Assembly (NCBI RefSeq): GCF_039533685.1
Contig: NZ_BAAATZ010000034.1
Coordinates: forward strand, 248,001 to 312,000
Length of the DNA stretch: 64,000 nucleotides
DNA from: Actinocorallia aurantiaca
GTDB taxonomy: Bacteria; Actinomycetota; Actinomycetes; Streptosporangiales; Streptosporangiaceae
Reading direction: 5' to 3'
Under the pieces are notes generated by a model. The model did no database searches and was not told where the DNA came from. It was given only the letters and a program-made list of their open reading frames with translations. This document shows positions 24,302-32,417 of this stretch, piece by piece. Each line of letters opens with the position of its first letter. Position 1 is the stretch's first letter. Made by a program: the position numbers and the translations under genes.

Positions 24302-25663
24302 GTGAGCACGGAAGAATTCACCGAGGACGGCGAGCGGAAGAAGAACCGGTACGACTTCGACCGGCACACTCCGGAATACCGCCGCGATTTCGAGGCGGTC
24401 ACCCGGGAGATGCAGGCCAGATGCCCCATCGCCTGGTCGGACACCTACGGCGGCCACTGGGTGGCCGCGGGAAACCGCGAGGTCTTCGAACTCGCCGCCC
24501 GATCCGCCGACGTCATCTCGAACGACCATGACGTGAAGGGCGAGCGCCGGGGGTACAAGGGAATCTCCATCCCCCCGCCGACCCGGGCCGGCAGGGGCGG
24601 CTTCCTGGAGATGGACCCGCCGGAACAGCGCTACTACCGCCGGGCGCTCAACCCGTACCTGTCCCCGGCGGCGGTCGACCGCTGGATCCCGGTGATCGAC
24701 GAAATCGTGCGGGCATGCCTCGACGAGAAGATCGAGGACGGTCGGATCGACTTCGTCGAGGACCTCGCCAACATCGTGCCCGCCGTCTTCACGATGGCCA
24801 TGATGGGCGTCCCGCTCGAGAACTGGAGCATCTACAACGAGCCCGCGCACGCCGTCATCTACACGCCGCCGAACTCACCCGACCTCGCGCGGGTCGGGCG
24901 ACTGCACGAGCGGATGCGGCGGGATCTCGCCCGGCAGTTCGCGGAGATCAAGGCGAATCCCCGGCCGGGCCTGGTCAACGCGGTCGCCGATATGAGGATC
25001 GACGGCGAGACGCCGCCTGACGAGGAACTGCTGGGAGTGCTGCACCTGATCATCGGCGGCGGCTTCGACACGACGACGGCGCTGACCGCGCACGCGCTCG
25101 AGTGGTTCTCGGAGAACCCGGGAGAGCGCGACCGCCTCATCCGGGAACGGGAGAGCCTGCTGGACTCCGCGACCGAGGAGTTCGTGCGCTACTACGCGCC
25201 GGTGGTGGGCAACGGCCGCACCTTCTCCGCCGACTGCAAGATCGCCGGCACCCGCTTCAAGGAGGGAGAGCGCCTGTGGGTCTCCTGGTCGATGGCCAAC
25301 CGGGATCCGGCGGTGTTCCCCGACCCCGACGAGATCGACCTGGCCCGCGAGAGCAACCGGCACGCCGGCTTCGGCCTGGGCGTACACCGCTGCATCGGTT
25401 CGAACGTCGCGCGCACGGTCTTCAAGCGGATGCTCGTCCAGGTGCTCGACCGGATGCCCGACTACGTGTGCGAGCCGGAGGGCACGGTGCACTACGAGAC
25501 GATCGGCGTCATCAACGGAATGCGTTTCCTCCCGGCGACCTTCACCCCGTCCTCCAGGCTGGGCGCGGGCCTGGAGGAGACCCTCGAGAAGCTCCAGAGG
25601 GTCTGTGACGAGCAGAGGCTCGCCGAACCCGTCACAGCGCGGAAGTCGAAGGCGAAGATCTGA
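24302..25663 (+). CDS. Cytochrome P450
   Basis: 453 residues from GTG 24302, somewhat long for a soluble bacterial P450. The I-helix oxygen-binding motif is 'GGGFDTTTALTAHALEW', the K-helix ExxR is 'EEFVRYYAP' and the heme loop is 'HAGFGLGVHRCIGSNVAR' with Cys364 as the heme ligand. It is a monooxygenase of unknown substrate; families with this 'FGLGVHRCIG' pattern act on terpenoid, steroid or aromatic compounds. The 30-residue C-terminal tail ('TLEKLQRVCDEQRLAEPVTA') is charged and helical, beyond the normal P450 end. Confidence 0.93.
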   Translation: MSTEEFTEDGERKKNRYDFDRHTPEYRRDFEAVTREMQARCPIAWSDTYGGHWVAAGNREVFELAARSADVISNDHDVKGERRGYKGISIPPPTRAGRGGFLEMDPPEQRYYRRALNPYLSPAAVDRWIPVIDEIVRACLDEKIEDGRIDFVEDLANIVPAVFTMAMMGVPLENWSIYNEPAHAVIYTPPNSPDLARVGRLHERMRRDLARQFAEIKANPRPGLVNAVADMRIDGETPPDEELLGVLHLIIGGGFDTTTALTAHALEWFSENPGERDRLIRERESLLDSATEEFVRYYAPVVGNGRTFSADCKIAGTRFKEGERLWVSWSMANRDPAVFPDPDEIDLARESNRHAGFGLGVHRCIGSNVARTVFKRMLVQVLDRMPDYVCEPEGTVHYETIGVINGMRFLPATFTPSSRLGAGLEETLEKLQRVCDEQRLAEPVTARKSKAKI

Positions 25664-25667
25664 CACG

Positions 25668-25706
25668 ACCGGTGCGGGCGTCCACGAGGGGGAGGCCCGC
25701 ACCGGT
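25668..25706 (+). terminator. Terminator after the P450 gene
   Basis: ACCGGTGCGGGC (25668-25679) pairs perfectly with GCCCGCACCGGT (25695-25706), five bases after the stop. The remaining 170 bases up to the convergent DUF202 gene show no further gene. Confidence 0.7.
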
Positions 25707-25880
25707 ACGGGATTTCCCACTCGTCCATAAAAGAGATTCTCCGTGGAGAACGGCCGAGCTGGAAACGCCAGTCGGAAATCAGGGGCGGGTTCGTTCCCGA
25801 AAGGACGTACCCGCGCGGCGGAAACGCCTCTCCATGCCGTTGAATGCTTTTGTCTCCGTAAAGCCGTCGCCGGCCGGGTC

Positions 25881-26219
25881 TCAGCGGTGGAGCAGGACGG
25901 CGAGGAGGTTGAAGGAGGCGATCACCACGATGAGGACGGTCAGGGCCTTGGTGGCGCGGGCGTGCGCGGTCAGCACGCTGGAGGCCGGCCGGCCGCGGCC
26001 CCGGCGGTAGCTCAGGGAGGCCATCGCCCAGATCAGCGTGGCGGCGGCGACGGTGGCGCCGCCGAGGACGATCGCCCGTACTCCCAGGGCCGGAGTCGCC
26101 CGGGCGAGCAGCGCCCCGTTCAGCGCGATCAGCAGTGCCGTCCGCTGCCAGGCCAGCGCGGTGCGCTCCAGCTGGGCTCCCGGATCGGCGAGGCGGGGGG
26201 GTTCGGCCCGGGAGGTCAC
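25881..26219 (-). CDS. DUF202 family membrane protein
   Basis: 112 residues from GTG 26219. It opens 'LADPGAQLERTALAWQRTAL', the charged 'ERTxLAWxRT' signature of DUF202, followed by three hydrophobic segments. It is coupled to the YidH-like gene by a four-base GTGA overlap. The function is unknown; the two-gene arrangement is common in actinobacteria and suggests a heteromeric small membrane complex. Confidence 0.85.
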   Translation of the reverse strand: MTSRAEPPRLADPGAQLERTALAWQRTALLIALNGALLARATPALGVRAIVLGGATVAAATLIWAMASLSYRRGRGRPASSVLTAHARATKALTVLIVVIASFNLLAVLLHR

Positions 26220-26569
26220 CGGCTCACCAGCAGGACGACCACGGCGGAGGCGGAGGCGACGGCGACCGAGGCGGTGAGGACCGGGATCAGCCAGGTGTCG
26301 GGCAGCGGGCGGCCACGGCGCATGGCGCGCTGGTTCGACGCCCACCGCCGGTATCCCGAGACGGCGACCACCAGGCCCAGGACCGCCAGCACCACGGCGG
26401 CGACCCGTCGCCACTGCTCGCTCGCCACGTCGGGCAGGAGCTGCACGACCGCCAGGGCCCCGGCCTCCATCGCCAGCGCCGTGCGCACGTACGCCAGGAA
26501 GGTCCGCTCGTTGGCGAGCGAGAAACGGTAGTCCGGCTCCTGCAGATCCACCTCGTGCGTGGAGCTCAC
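26216..26569 (-). CDS. YidH-like DUF202 membrane protein
   Basis: 117 residues from GTG 26569 (a TTG one codon earlier is possible). It contains the DUF202 signature 'FSLANERTFLAYVRTALAME' and three membrane segments, ending 'ASASAVVVLLVSR'. It is the first gene of a two-gene unit with the other DUF202 protein. No enzymatic motif is visible. Confidence 0.85.
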   Translation of the reverse strand: MSSTHEVDLQEPDYRFSLANERTFLAYVRTALAMEAGALAVVQLLPDVASEQWRRVAAVVLAVLGLVVAVSGYRRWASNQRAMRRGRPLPDTWLIPVLTASVAVASASAVVVLLVSR

Positions 26570-26663
26570 CAATCTGCCTTTCGGGTTACTTTTCGCTTTC
26601 CTCAGACAATTTTACACACGCCGTGAAAAGCCCAGGACATCGGCCCTGTCGCACTATTTATAA

Positions 26664-26676
26664 GTAATCCGATTAC
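26664..26676. promoter_or_regulatory. Small palindrome in an AT-richer intergenic region
   Basis: GTAATC-C-GATTAC is a perfect 13-bp palindrome in the 252-bp gap between the divergent DUF202 pair and the methyltransferase gene. The surrounding 70 bases are unusually AT-rich for this window, consistent with promoters in both directions. Confidence 0.35.
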
Positions 26677-26821
26677 CGCGATAGGAATAATTGGCTGCCT
26701 ACCGCCCCGCCGTCGGCCCGCAGGGCTCGGACGCTCGGAGCCGGAGGCGGGCGAGGGTACGGAAAGATCCCCTTGCCGGGCGGCACGTCCATGATCGAAG
26801 CTGGTCTCCGGCGGTTTCATC

Positions 26822-27634
26822 ATGGAATTCACTGACGAGGACGGTCTGCGGATGGATCTCGACACGACCCGGCCGCATCCGGCGCGGATGTGGAACTACT
26901 GGCTCGGCGGCGAGGAGAACTTCCCCGTCGACCGGCAGGTCGGCGACCAGCTCAGCGCGGCGTTCCCCGCGATCCGCGAGGTCGCCCGCCAGTCCCGCGC
27001 CTGCCTGGGCCGCATGGTGCGCCACCTCGTCGTGGAGGAGGGGGTCCGCCAGTTCCTGGACGTCGGCTCGGGCCTCCCGACCCGCGACAACACCCACGAG
27101 GTCGCCCAGCGGTCCGCCCCCGACTGCCGCGTCGTCTACGTGGACCACGACCCCATGGTGCTCGCGCACGCCCACACCCTGCTCGCCGGCCGCCCGGAAG
27201 GCCGGACGGCCTACGTCGACTGCGACGTCCGGAACCCGGCCCGCGTCATCGAGGCGGCGAAGGAGACCCTCGACTTCACCCGCCCGATCGCCCTGATCCT
27301 CTTCGGGATCATGGGAAACGTGATCGACGACGAGGAGGCCGCCGCGATCGTCCGCCACCTGGTCGACGCGCTGCCCGCCGGAAGCCTCGTCGCCTTCAAC
27401 GACGGCACCGGAGCACTGGACAGGGCAGGCCGCGAGGAGGGGATCCGGATCGCCGTGGAACAGGGTTCCAGCCCCTACGCGGCCCGTACCCCCACAGAGG
27501 TCGCCCGTTTCCTCGACGGTCTGGAACTCCTCGAACCCGGCGTCGTCTCCACCTCCCAATGGCGTCCCGAGCCCTCCCCGTCAGGCCCGCCCGCCCCGGT
27601 CGACGCCACCTGCGCCCTGGCCAGAAAACCCTGA
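26822..27634 (+). CDS. SAM-dependent methyltransferase (DUF574/Methyltransf_19)
   Basis: 270 residues. It opens with the family hallmark 'RPHPARMWNYWLGGEENFPV', followed by 'RFLDVGSGLPTRDNTHEVAQ'-like SAM-binding sequence (here QFLDVGSGLPT) and 'VVYVDHDPMVLAHAHTLL'. These actinobacteria-specific proteins are very numerous per genome and few have known substrates. The ATG is in a weak ribosome-site context. It appears to be a single-gene unit. Confidence 0.9.
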   Translation: MEFTDEDGLRMDLDTTRPHPARMWNYWLGGEENFPVDRQVGDQLSAAFPAIREVARQSRACLGRMVRHLVVEEGVRQFLDVGSGLPTRDNTHEVAQRSAPDCRVVYVDHDPMVLAHAHTLLAGRPEGRTAYVDCDVRNPARVIEAAKETLDFTRPIALILFGIMGNVIDDEEAAAIVRHLVDALPAGSLVAFNDGTGALDRAGREEGIRIAVEQGSSPYAARTPTEVARFLDGLELLEPGVVSTSQWRPEPSPSGPPAPVDATCALARKP

Positions 27635-27809
27635 CGGGTTCCTGCGGGTTCTGCCGCCCCGGGTGCTCGGATGCGGCGAGCCTCGTGACTCGTCGGTGCG
27701 CTGAGGGGCACGGCGGAGCACGAGGTGTCTTTTCATGTGGGATTTCGGTATTTGCCGTGGATCGGGAAGCTGTACCTTGAGTTGATCTTTCTTTTCCACG
27801 GAGGTTGAC

Positions 27810-28388
27810 GTGTTCTCGCTCTCTGCCCGTCTGATGCTGGCCGCCGCCGTGGCGGCCGGCGGGGTCCTCGCTGTTCCGGCCTCGGCCTCGGCCGCGCCGA
27901 AGTCGTGCCTGGTGGGCAAATGGAAGCTCACCAAGTACAAGATGAACAGCAACGTCGGCGGAGAGGTGATCACCTCGCAGGGCGGCGGCGGCACCAAGCT
28001 GACCGTGACCAAGAAGTCGGTGAAGTTCGACTTCGCGGGCTCCGAGAAGGTCGTCATCAAGGGCAAGAAGCCCGGCGGCAAGGCCTACCGGATGGCGGAG
28101 TCCTACAAGAAGGGCCTGACGTTCAAGTCCTCGTTCAAGGGCGCGAAGAAGGGAAGCCTGCTGCTGAAGGCGAAGTCGGCCACCGGCAAGGCGACCGTCA
28201 CCACCCTCATCGGCGGCAAGCCCATAAGCACGATCAAGGTCGCGAATTACCACCGCAGCGGCGAGGTGAACCCGTTCATCCCGGTCTTCGCGCAGTTCTC
28301 CTGCACGTCCAAGATGATGAGCCTGCTGATGGAGGCCGACGGTCCCGACGGGGCGATGGCCTCGGAGTTCTACTACACGCGTCGCTGA
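27810..28388 (+). CDS. Secreted small beta-rich protein, lipocalin-like
   Basis: 192 residues from GTG 27810 (CGGAGG upstream). A signal peptide ends at about residue 28 (PASASA). The mature part starts 'APKSCLVGKWKLTKYKMNSN', with the CxxGxW pattern seen at the start of lipocalin-like barrels, and alternates short strands rich in Lys. A second Cys near residue 165 could pair with Cys33. It is strongly basic and uses AAG almost exclusively for Lys. No exact family can be named. An extracellular ligand-binding role is inference. Confidence 0.75.
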   Translation: MFSLSARLMLAAAVAAGGVLAVPASASAAPKSCLVGKWKLTKYKMNSNVGGEVITSQGGGGTKLTVTKKSVKFDFAGSEKVVIKGKKPGGKAYRMAESYKKGLTFKSSFKGAKKGSLLLKAKSATGKATVTTLIGGKPISTIKVANYHRSGEVNPFIPVFAQFSCTSKMMSLLMEADGPDGAMASEFYYTRR

Positions 28389-28394
28389 ACGACG

Positions 28395-28422
28395 CCGGGG
28401 CGGCGGCATCCCGCCGCCCCGG
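28395..28422. terminator. Bidirectional terminator
   Basis: CCGGGGCGGCGG (28395-28406) pairs perfectly with CCGCCGCCCCGG (28411-28422) around a CATC loop. It stands seven bases after the secreted-protein stop and serves the convergent gene as well. Confidence 0.7.
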
Positions 28423-28501
28423 GCGCGGTTCCGCTCTCAGACGAGGGCGGCGGAGTTCCTGGACGAACGGGACACCCGGATCCGCCTTCGAGAGGATCCC
28501 C

Positions 28502-28780
28502 TCACGCGAGCCCCAGCCCGGCCAGGGTCTTCTCGCCGACGATCCCGTCCGGGAGCAGTCCGTGATTGGCCTGGTAGACCTTCGCCGCGGCACGCGTGTG
28601 CGCCCCGTAGCGGCCGTCGACCACCAGCTCCGGCCGTGCTCCCGCCTCGTTCAGCGCCCTCTGCACGACGCGGACGTCCTCACCGTGCATCAACGGCTTC
28701 TTCAATTCCAACTCCCGGGACACCTTCACGGTCTCACCGGCCGGCTCCGGCGTTTCTCTCGCCGCCCTGGACATCAGCAC
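28502..28780 (-). CDS. Peptidoglycan-binding domain protein
   Basis: About 92 residues from GTG 28780 (GAGGAG upstream); ATG 28774 is the alternative. A single PG_binding_1 domain fills the C-terminal 65 residues: 'GEDVRVVQRALNEAGARPEL', 'VDGRYGAHTRAAAKVYQANH' and 'LPDGIVGEKTLAGLGL'. I see no signal peptide with these starts, and the longer upstream frame (to 28849) adds no convincing one, so export is unproven. The domain normally anchors enzymes to the cell wall; here it stands alone. Confidence 0.75.
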   Translation of the reverse strand: MLMSRAARETPEPAGETVKVSRELELKKPLMHGEDVRVVQRALNEAGARPELVVDGRYGAHTRAAAKVYQANHGLLPDGIVGEKTLAGLGLA

Positions 28781-28989
28781 TTCACACGGCTCCTCTTCCG
28801 GACACGACACGCCTGTCCAGTCAAGATGCCCACAGAACGCGACAATCAAGCTTTGCAGTTAAATGAGTGTTATGGATCAATAAATGTGTTTACCTGCAAC
28901 ACGGCCGATGGCCGACCCGTGCCGTCCCACTCGGTACCCCGGCCAATGGCGGTATGGGTCCGGGTCCGCCGAACCGCGTCCGCCGGCGT

Positions 28990-29721
28990 TCAGTGCGGAG
29001 GCCGCAGCGGGTGGAGGGCGCTGGAGACGAAGCATCCCCCTTCTCCGGGCATGCGCTGGATCCGCGGAGGCGACCACACGTCCGTACGCCCCGGGGCGAC
29101 GCGGGCCAAGGTGCAGTCGAAGGCGTCATTCATATAGGGCTTGACCCGCAGAAGGACCCCGACCACGCCGTTCTCGGCTTTGACCTCGGCATGGATCGCC
29201 GGATCGAGCCCGAGGGAGGCGACGGCCTCGCGGACCTCCCGCTCATCGACCGCGCCGTCACGCGGCACGAGGGGAAGGGCCTTCCGGAGTCGCTCGTCCG
29301 GAATCTCCGGAGTCTTCGGCCAGGACTCGAACACGAGAGGCTCGCCGGCCGGGCACTCCACGTCGCGCGGTTCGTCGCCCCCCTCGCTCCCGGTCGAGAA
29401 GCGCAGCTCGAAACAGCGCACCACGGTGACGCTCTCCATCGAAGGCCGGCCCTGCGCCGAGGTGCCGGAGAGCCGGACGACGACTCCCGCCCCGTCACCC
29501 GCGGTCGTCGTGCCGCTCACCCGCATCACCTCGACGCCGTCGATGTCGCCCGCCAGGTGGGCCACGTCCTGGGCGGCCCGGACCCGGCCGCTGTAGAGCT
29601 GCTGCCCGACCCGGCGGGCCTTGTCCCGCGCGTCCTCGGCCGCCCGCTCCTCCGCGGACGGCGCCAGCCCGCACCCGCCGGTCAGCAGCAGAGCCAACGA
29701 GACCAACAGAAATCGGCGCAT
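28990..29721 (-). CDS. Lipoprotein of unknown function
   Basis: 243 residues from ATG 29721. A lipoprotein signal ends in LTGGC (Cys17). The mature protein begins with a charged helix 'SAEERAAEDARDKARRVGQQ' and continues with mixed alpha/beta sequence containing two further Cys pairs ('VVRCFELRF', 'DVECPAGEP', 'FDCTLARV', 'GGCFVSS') that may form disulfides. I do not recognise the family. It is transcribed in the same direction as the peptidoglycan-binding gene, 209 bases upstream of it. Confidence 0.72.
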   Translation of the reverse strand: MRRFLLVSLALLLTGGCGLAPSAEERAAEDARDKARRVGQQLYSGRVRAAQDVAHLAGDIDGVEVMRVSGTTTAGDGAGVVVRLSGTSAQGRPSMESVTVVRCFELRFSTGSEGGDEPRDVECPAGEPLVFESWPKTPEIPDERLRKALPLVPRDGAVDEREVREAVASLGLDPAIHAEVKAENGVVGVLLRVKPYMNDAFDCTLARVAPGRTDVWSPPRIQRMPGEGGCFVSSALHPLRPPH

Positions 29722-29954
29722 GGTGCAACGATCGCGGTTCGCGGGGGAGCCCGCCATCCGCTCCCGTACTCAGACGGGGAACCGGTCACCTCTTCGTCAT
29801 CGTCAACACGATCAGGTCCTCGGCCCCGACCTTCGCGGTGTCATCGCCGTAGCCGGTGCCGCCTGGGCAAAGCCGAGGCAAGGGTCGGGTAGCGGTGCGG
29901 CATGTCCTGTGTGATTCGAACATGTGATCGAGTTCGCGGGGTAGATTCTCGAGC

Positions 29955-30179
29955 GTGCTGAGGGATGAACCGATCACCGCAGAGACCGACCCGTCCGGGA
30001 TGCCCAGGTGCATCGTCCGGCGGGGCCGCCGCTACCGCGTCCACGTCCTGGACGCCTGGCAGGCCCCCGGCGGGGTCCGCCTCTACCGCCTGAGGGCGCG
30101 CGCCGAGGACGGCGAGTGCGCCGTCGCCGAGGTGAGGCTCACGGGCGCGGTCTTCCGCCTGTCCCGCTGGTGGGACTGA
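29955..30179 (+). CDS. Small basic protein, DUF6504-like
   Basis: 74 residues from GTG 29955. It reads 'PRCIVRRGRRYRVHVLDAWQ' and ends 'EVRLTGAVFRLSRWWD'. The pattern of an RG-rich strand followed by 'V..LD.W' and a terminal Trp pair resembles the small DUF6504 group, but the match is by eye. There is no membrane segment or signal. It lies 53 bases before the beta-solenoid-like gene in the same direction. Confidence 0.55.
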   Translation: MLRDEPITAETDPSGMPRCIVRRGRRYRVHVLDAWQAPGGVRLYRLRARAEDGECAVAEVRLTGAVFRLSRWWD

Positions 30180-30232
30180 CCTGGCCGGCCCGCGGGTCCG
30201 CCGTCGACGAAACGAAAGGAGCACCGGTTGCC

Positions 30233-30976
30233 ATGAACGACATCAGAATCGCCTCCCTGCGCGATGCCGATCGGGATTTCGGCCTACGGGCGTTGTTCTC
30301 CCTGGACGAGGCCGACGACGGCGCGGCGGTCATCGTCTGCGTGGGCGATACCAGGCTGGAGAACCTGCCGCTGGACTTCTCCGCCCTCGACGCCTGGACG
30401 GGGGTCCCGAAGGCGGGGCCGGGCGCGTTCCTGGGCGTGGCCGTCTACGGAGACCTCGCCGTCTCGGACGGGATCATCAACGCCGGGCGGGACTCCGGTC
30501 CGTTCCTGTGGGTGCGGGGCGACGTCCGGGCGAAGAACCTCGCCGTCGCGGGCGGTGAGGTCCGGATCGAAGGCGGCCTGGAGGCGGCGCAGACGATCGC
30601 AGGTGTTCGAGGACTCGGACGAACGGTGGTCAGGGGCGACGCCCGTGCCGAAGCCGTCCTGGCCCGGGGGCACCTGATGGAGTTCCACGCGGGCCTGACC
30701 GCGGAACTCGTCGTCGCGGACGATCTCCTCAGGGTCGGCGATCCGGGGCGAGTGGAGGTCGCCGGCTGGTCGGGCCGGGCGCACGACCTCCGGGGTGGCC
30801 TCCTGCCCGGCCTGGGCTCGGCCTCCACCCGGGCACTGCGCCTCCTCGCACCCGGCCTCCGCGACCTCGACGGCGGCCTCGAAGACGCACTGGCCGCCAT
30901 CGAGCAGGGGTGTTCTCTTCTGGACGCGCCCGCGCCGACCCTCTCCGCCGCCTTCGGACGGACTCCGGCGGCATGA
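30233..30976 (+). CDS. Beta-solenoid-like protein of unknown function
   Basis: 247 residues from ATG 30233. The central part repeats short strands with Gly turns: 'FLGVAVYGDLAVSDGIINAG', 'LWVRGDVRAKNLAVAGGEVR', 'IEGGLEAAQTIAGV' and 'VVRGDARAEAVLARGHLMEF', spaced about 17-20 residues apart as in right-handed beta-helices or bactofilin-like polymers. The final 50 residues are helical. There is no signal peptide, so cytoplasmic. I cannot assign a function. Confidence 0.65.
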   Translation: MNDIRIASLRDADRDFGLRALFSLDEADDGAAVIVCVGDTRLENLPLDFSALDAWTGVPKAGPGAFLGVAVYGDLAVSDGIINAGRDSGPFLWVRGDVRAKNLAVAGGEVRIEGGLEAAQTIAGVRGLGRTVVRGDARAEAVLARGHLMEFHAGLTAELVVADDLLRVGDPGRVEVAGWSGRAHDLRGGLLPGLGSASTRALRLLAPGLRDLDGGLEDALAAIEQGCSLLDAPAPTLSAAFGRTPAA

Positions 30977-31156
30977 GCCGCCGTTGGGTCAAGCGGTGGA
31001 GGAGCCTCGCGGCGGAATCCGCCGGTCCGCCGGAGCAGGGCCGAACCCCTTCACCGGAGACGCCTCCCGCGAGTACTACCTGACGGGGGCTGCCGGGCCG
31101 GCCGTGGACGACACGTCCGGTCTGGGCCACCCGACCTGGCCGTACGAGAAGGCCGT
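30977..31156. other. Intergenic stretch with possible gene remnant
   Basis: The plus strand keeps an open frame across this gap, 'NPFTGDASREYYLTGAAGPA' then 'VDDTSGLGHPTWPYEKAVYD', which reads like protein but has no plausible start and runs into the antisense end of the epoxide hydrolase gene. It may be a decayed gene fragment. I see no other feature here. Confidence 0.25.
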
Positions 31157-32362
31157 CTACGACGCGGGCTCTCCGTACGTGATGCCGCGCGACACCGGCT
31201 CCCGGAGGGTGCGGAAGAACTTTCGGAGGTCGTCGGTCAGCAGGTCCGGGGTCTCCAGGGACGGGAAGTGGCCGCCCCGCTCGAACTCGGTCCAGCGCAC
31301 CACGCGGTGCGCTTTCTCGGCCAGGGGCCGGATCGAGAAGTCGGTGGGGAACACCGCGACCGCCGTCGGCACCGAGCCCCGGGGTTCCGGAGCCCACATC
31401 GCGGGGTCGTTGAACCGCTCGAAGTAGGTGTGCGCGGACGGCCCCGCGGTGCCGGTGAACCAGTAGACGCTCACGTCGGTGAGGATGTCGTCCAGCTCCA
31501 CCGCCTCGTCGGGCGTCTCGGCGGCGGGGTCCGTCCAGTCTTTGAACTTCTCCACGATCCAGGCGAGCTGACCGGCGGGGCTGTCGTGCAGCGCGGCGGC
31601 GATGGTCTGCGGGCGGGTGGCCTGGAGCTGCATGTACGCGCCCTGCTCCTCCTGCCACCGCTTCATCCCGTCGAGCCGTTCGCGTTCCCGTCCGGTCAGC
31701 GACCCCATGACGGGGGGGTCGGCCACGGGGAAGGTGAGCAGGGAGTTGACGTGGACGCCGGTGACGTTCTCCGGCGCGAGCCGTCCCATCAGCGGGGCGA
31801 TGAACGCGCCGACGTCGCCGCCGTGCACGCCGTAGTGCTCGTAGCCGAGGAGGGACATCAGCTCGGTGAGCGCCGCCGCGGTGCTGCCGTCGGTCCAGCC
31901 CGTGGCGGGGGGCGGGCCGGAGAAGCCGTAGCCGGGCAGAGACGGGACCACCAGGTGGAAGGCGTCGGCGGGATCGCCTCCGTGGGCCGCCGGATCGGTG
32001 AGCGGGCCGACCAGGTGGTGGAATCCGGCGAACGATCCGGGCCAGCCGTGCAGGAGCAGGAGGGGCGTGGCCTCCGGTTCGGCGGAGCGTACGTGCAGGA
32101 AGTGGAGGCGGGTGCCGCCGGCCGTGGTGGTGAACTGCGGGAGTTCGTTGAGCTCCGCCTCACGCGCGCGCCAGTCGAAGCCGTCGGCCCAGTGGTCGGC
32201 GAGCTTGCGCAGGTAGCCGGTCGGCACGCCGCGTTTCCATCCGGTTCCGGGGACCTCCGGAGCCCAGCGGGTGCGCTGCAGCCGGTCGCGCAGGTCGTCG
32301 AGATCCCGCTGGGGGACCTCGATGCGGAACGGCGTGATCGGGGAAGGTGCGTTGTCTGCCAT
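31157..32362 (-). CDS. Epoxide hydrolase (EHN domain, microsomal type)
   Basis: 401 residues from ATG 32362. The N-terminal EHN segment is 'FRIEVPQRDLDDLRDRLQRT' with 'GVPTGYLRKLADHW' and 'FDWRAREAELNELPQF'. The alpha/beta hydrolase core has the oxyanion motif 'HGWPGS', nucleophile Asp183 in 'YGVHGGDVGAFIAP', and a late His in 'FERGGHFPSLE'; 'TYFERF' offers a lid Tyr. It should open epoxides to diols. It is divergent from a WYL regulator with a strong operator between them. Confidence 0.92.
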   Translation of the reverse strand: MADNAPSPITPFRIEVPQRDLDDLRDRLQRTRWAPEVPGTGWKRGVPTGYLRKLADHWADGFDWRAREAELNELPQFTTTAGGTRLHFLHVRSAEPEATPLLLLHGWPGSFAGFHHLVGPLTDPAAHGGDPADAFHLVVPSLPGYGFSGPPPATGWTDGSTAAALTELMSLLGYEHYGVHGGDVGAFIAPLMGRLAPENVTGVHVNSLLTFPVADPPVMGSLTGRERERLDGMKRWQEEQGAYMQLQATRPQTIAAALHDSPAGQLAWIVEKFKDWTDPAAETPDEAVELDDILTDVSVYWFTGTAGPSAHTYFERFNDPAMWAPEPRGSVPTAVAVFPTDFSIRPLAEKAHRVVRWTEFERGGHFPSLETPDLLTDDLRKFFRTLREPVSRGITYGEPAS

Positions 32363-32381
32363 GTCCCGGACGCTAACGACG

Positions 32382-32406
32382 ATTGGTGTCAGCTTCTGGC
32401 ACCAAT
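32382..32406. promoter_or_regulatory. 25-bp inverted repeat between epoxide hydrolase and WYL regulator
   Basis: ATTGGTGTCA (32382-32391) and TGGCACCAAT (32397-32406) are complementary except at one position, with a GCTTC spacer. It fills the middle of the 55-bp divergent gap and so must overlap both promoters. It is the likely operator of the WYL protein. Confidence 0.7.
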
Positions 32407-32417
32407 GGCCGCGCATA

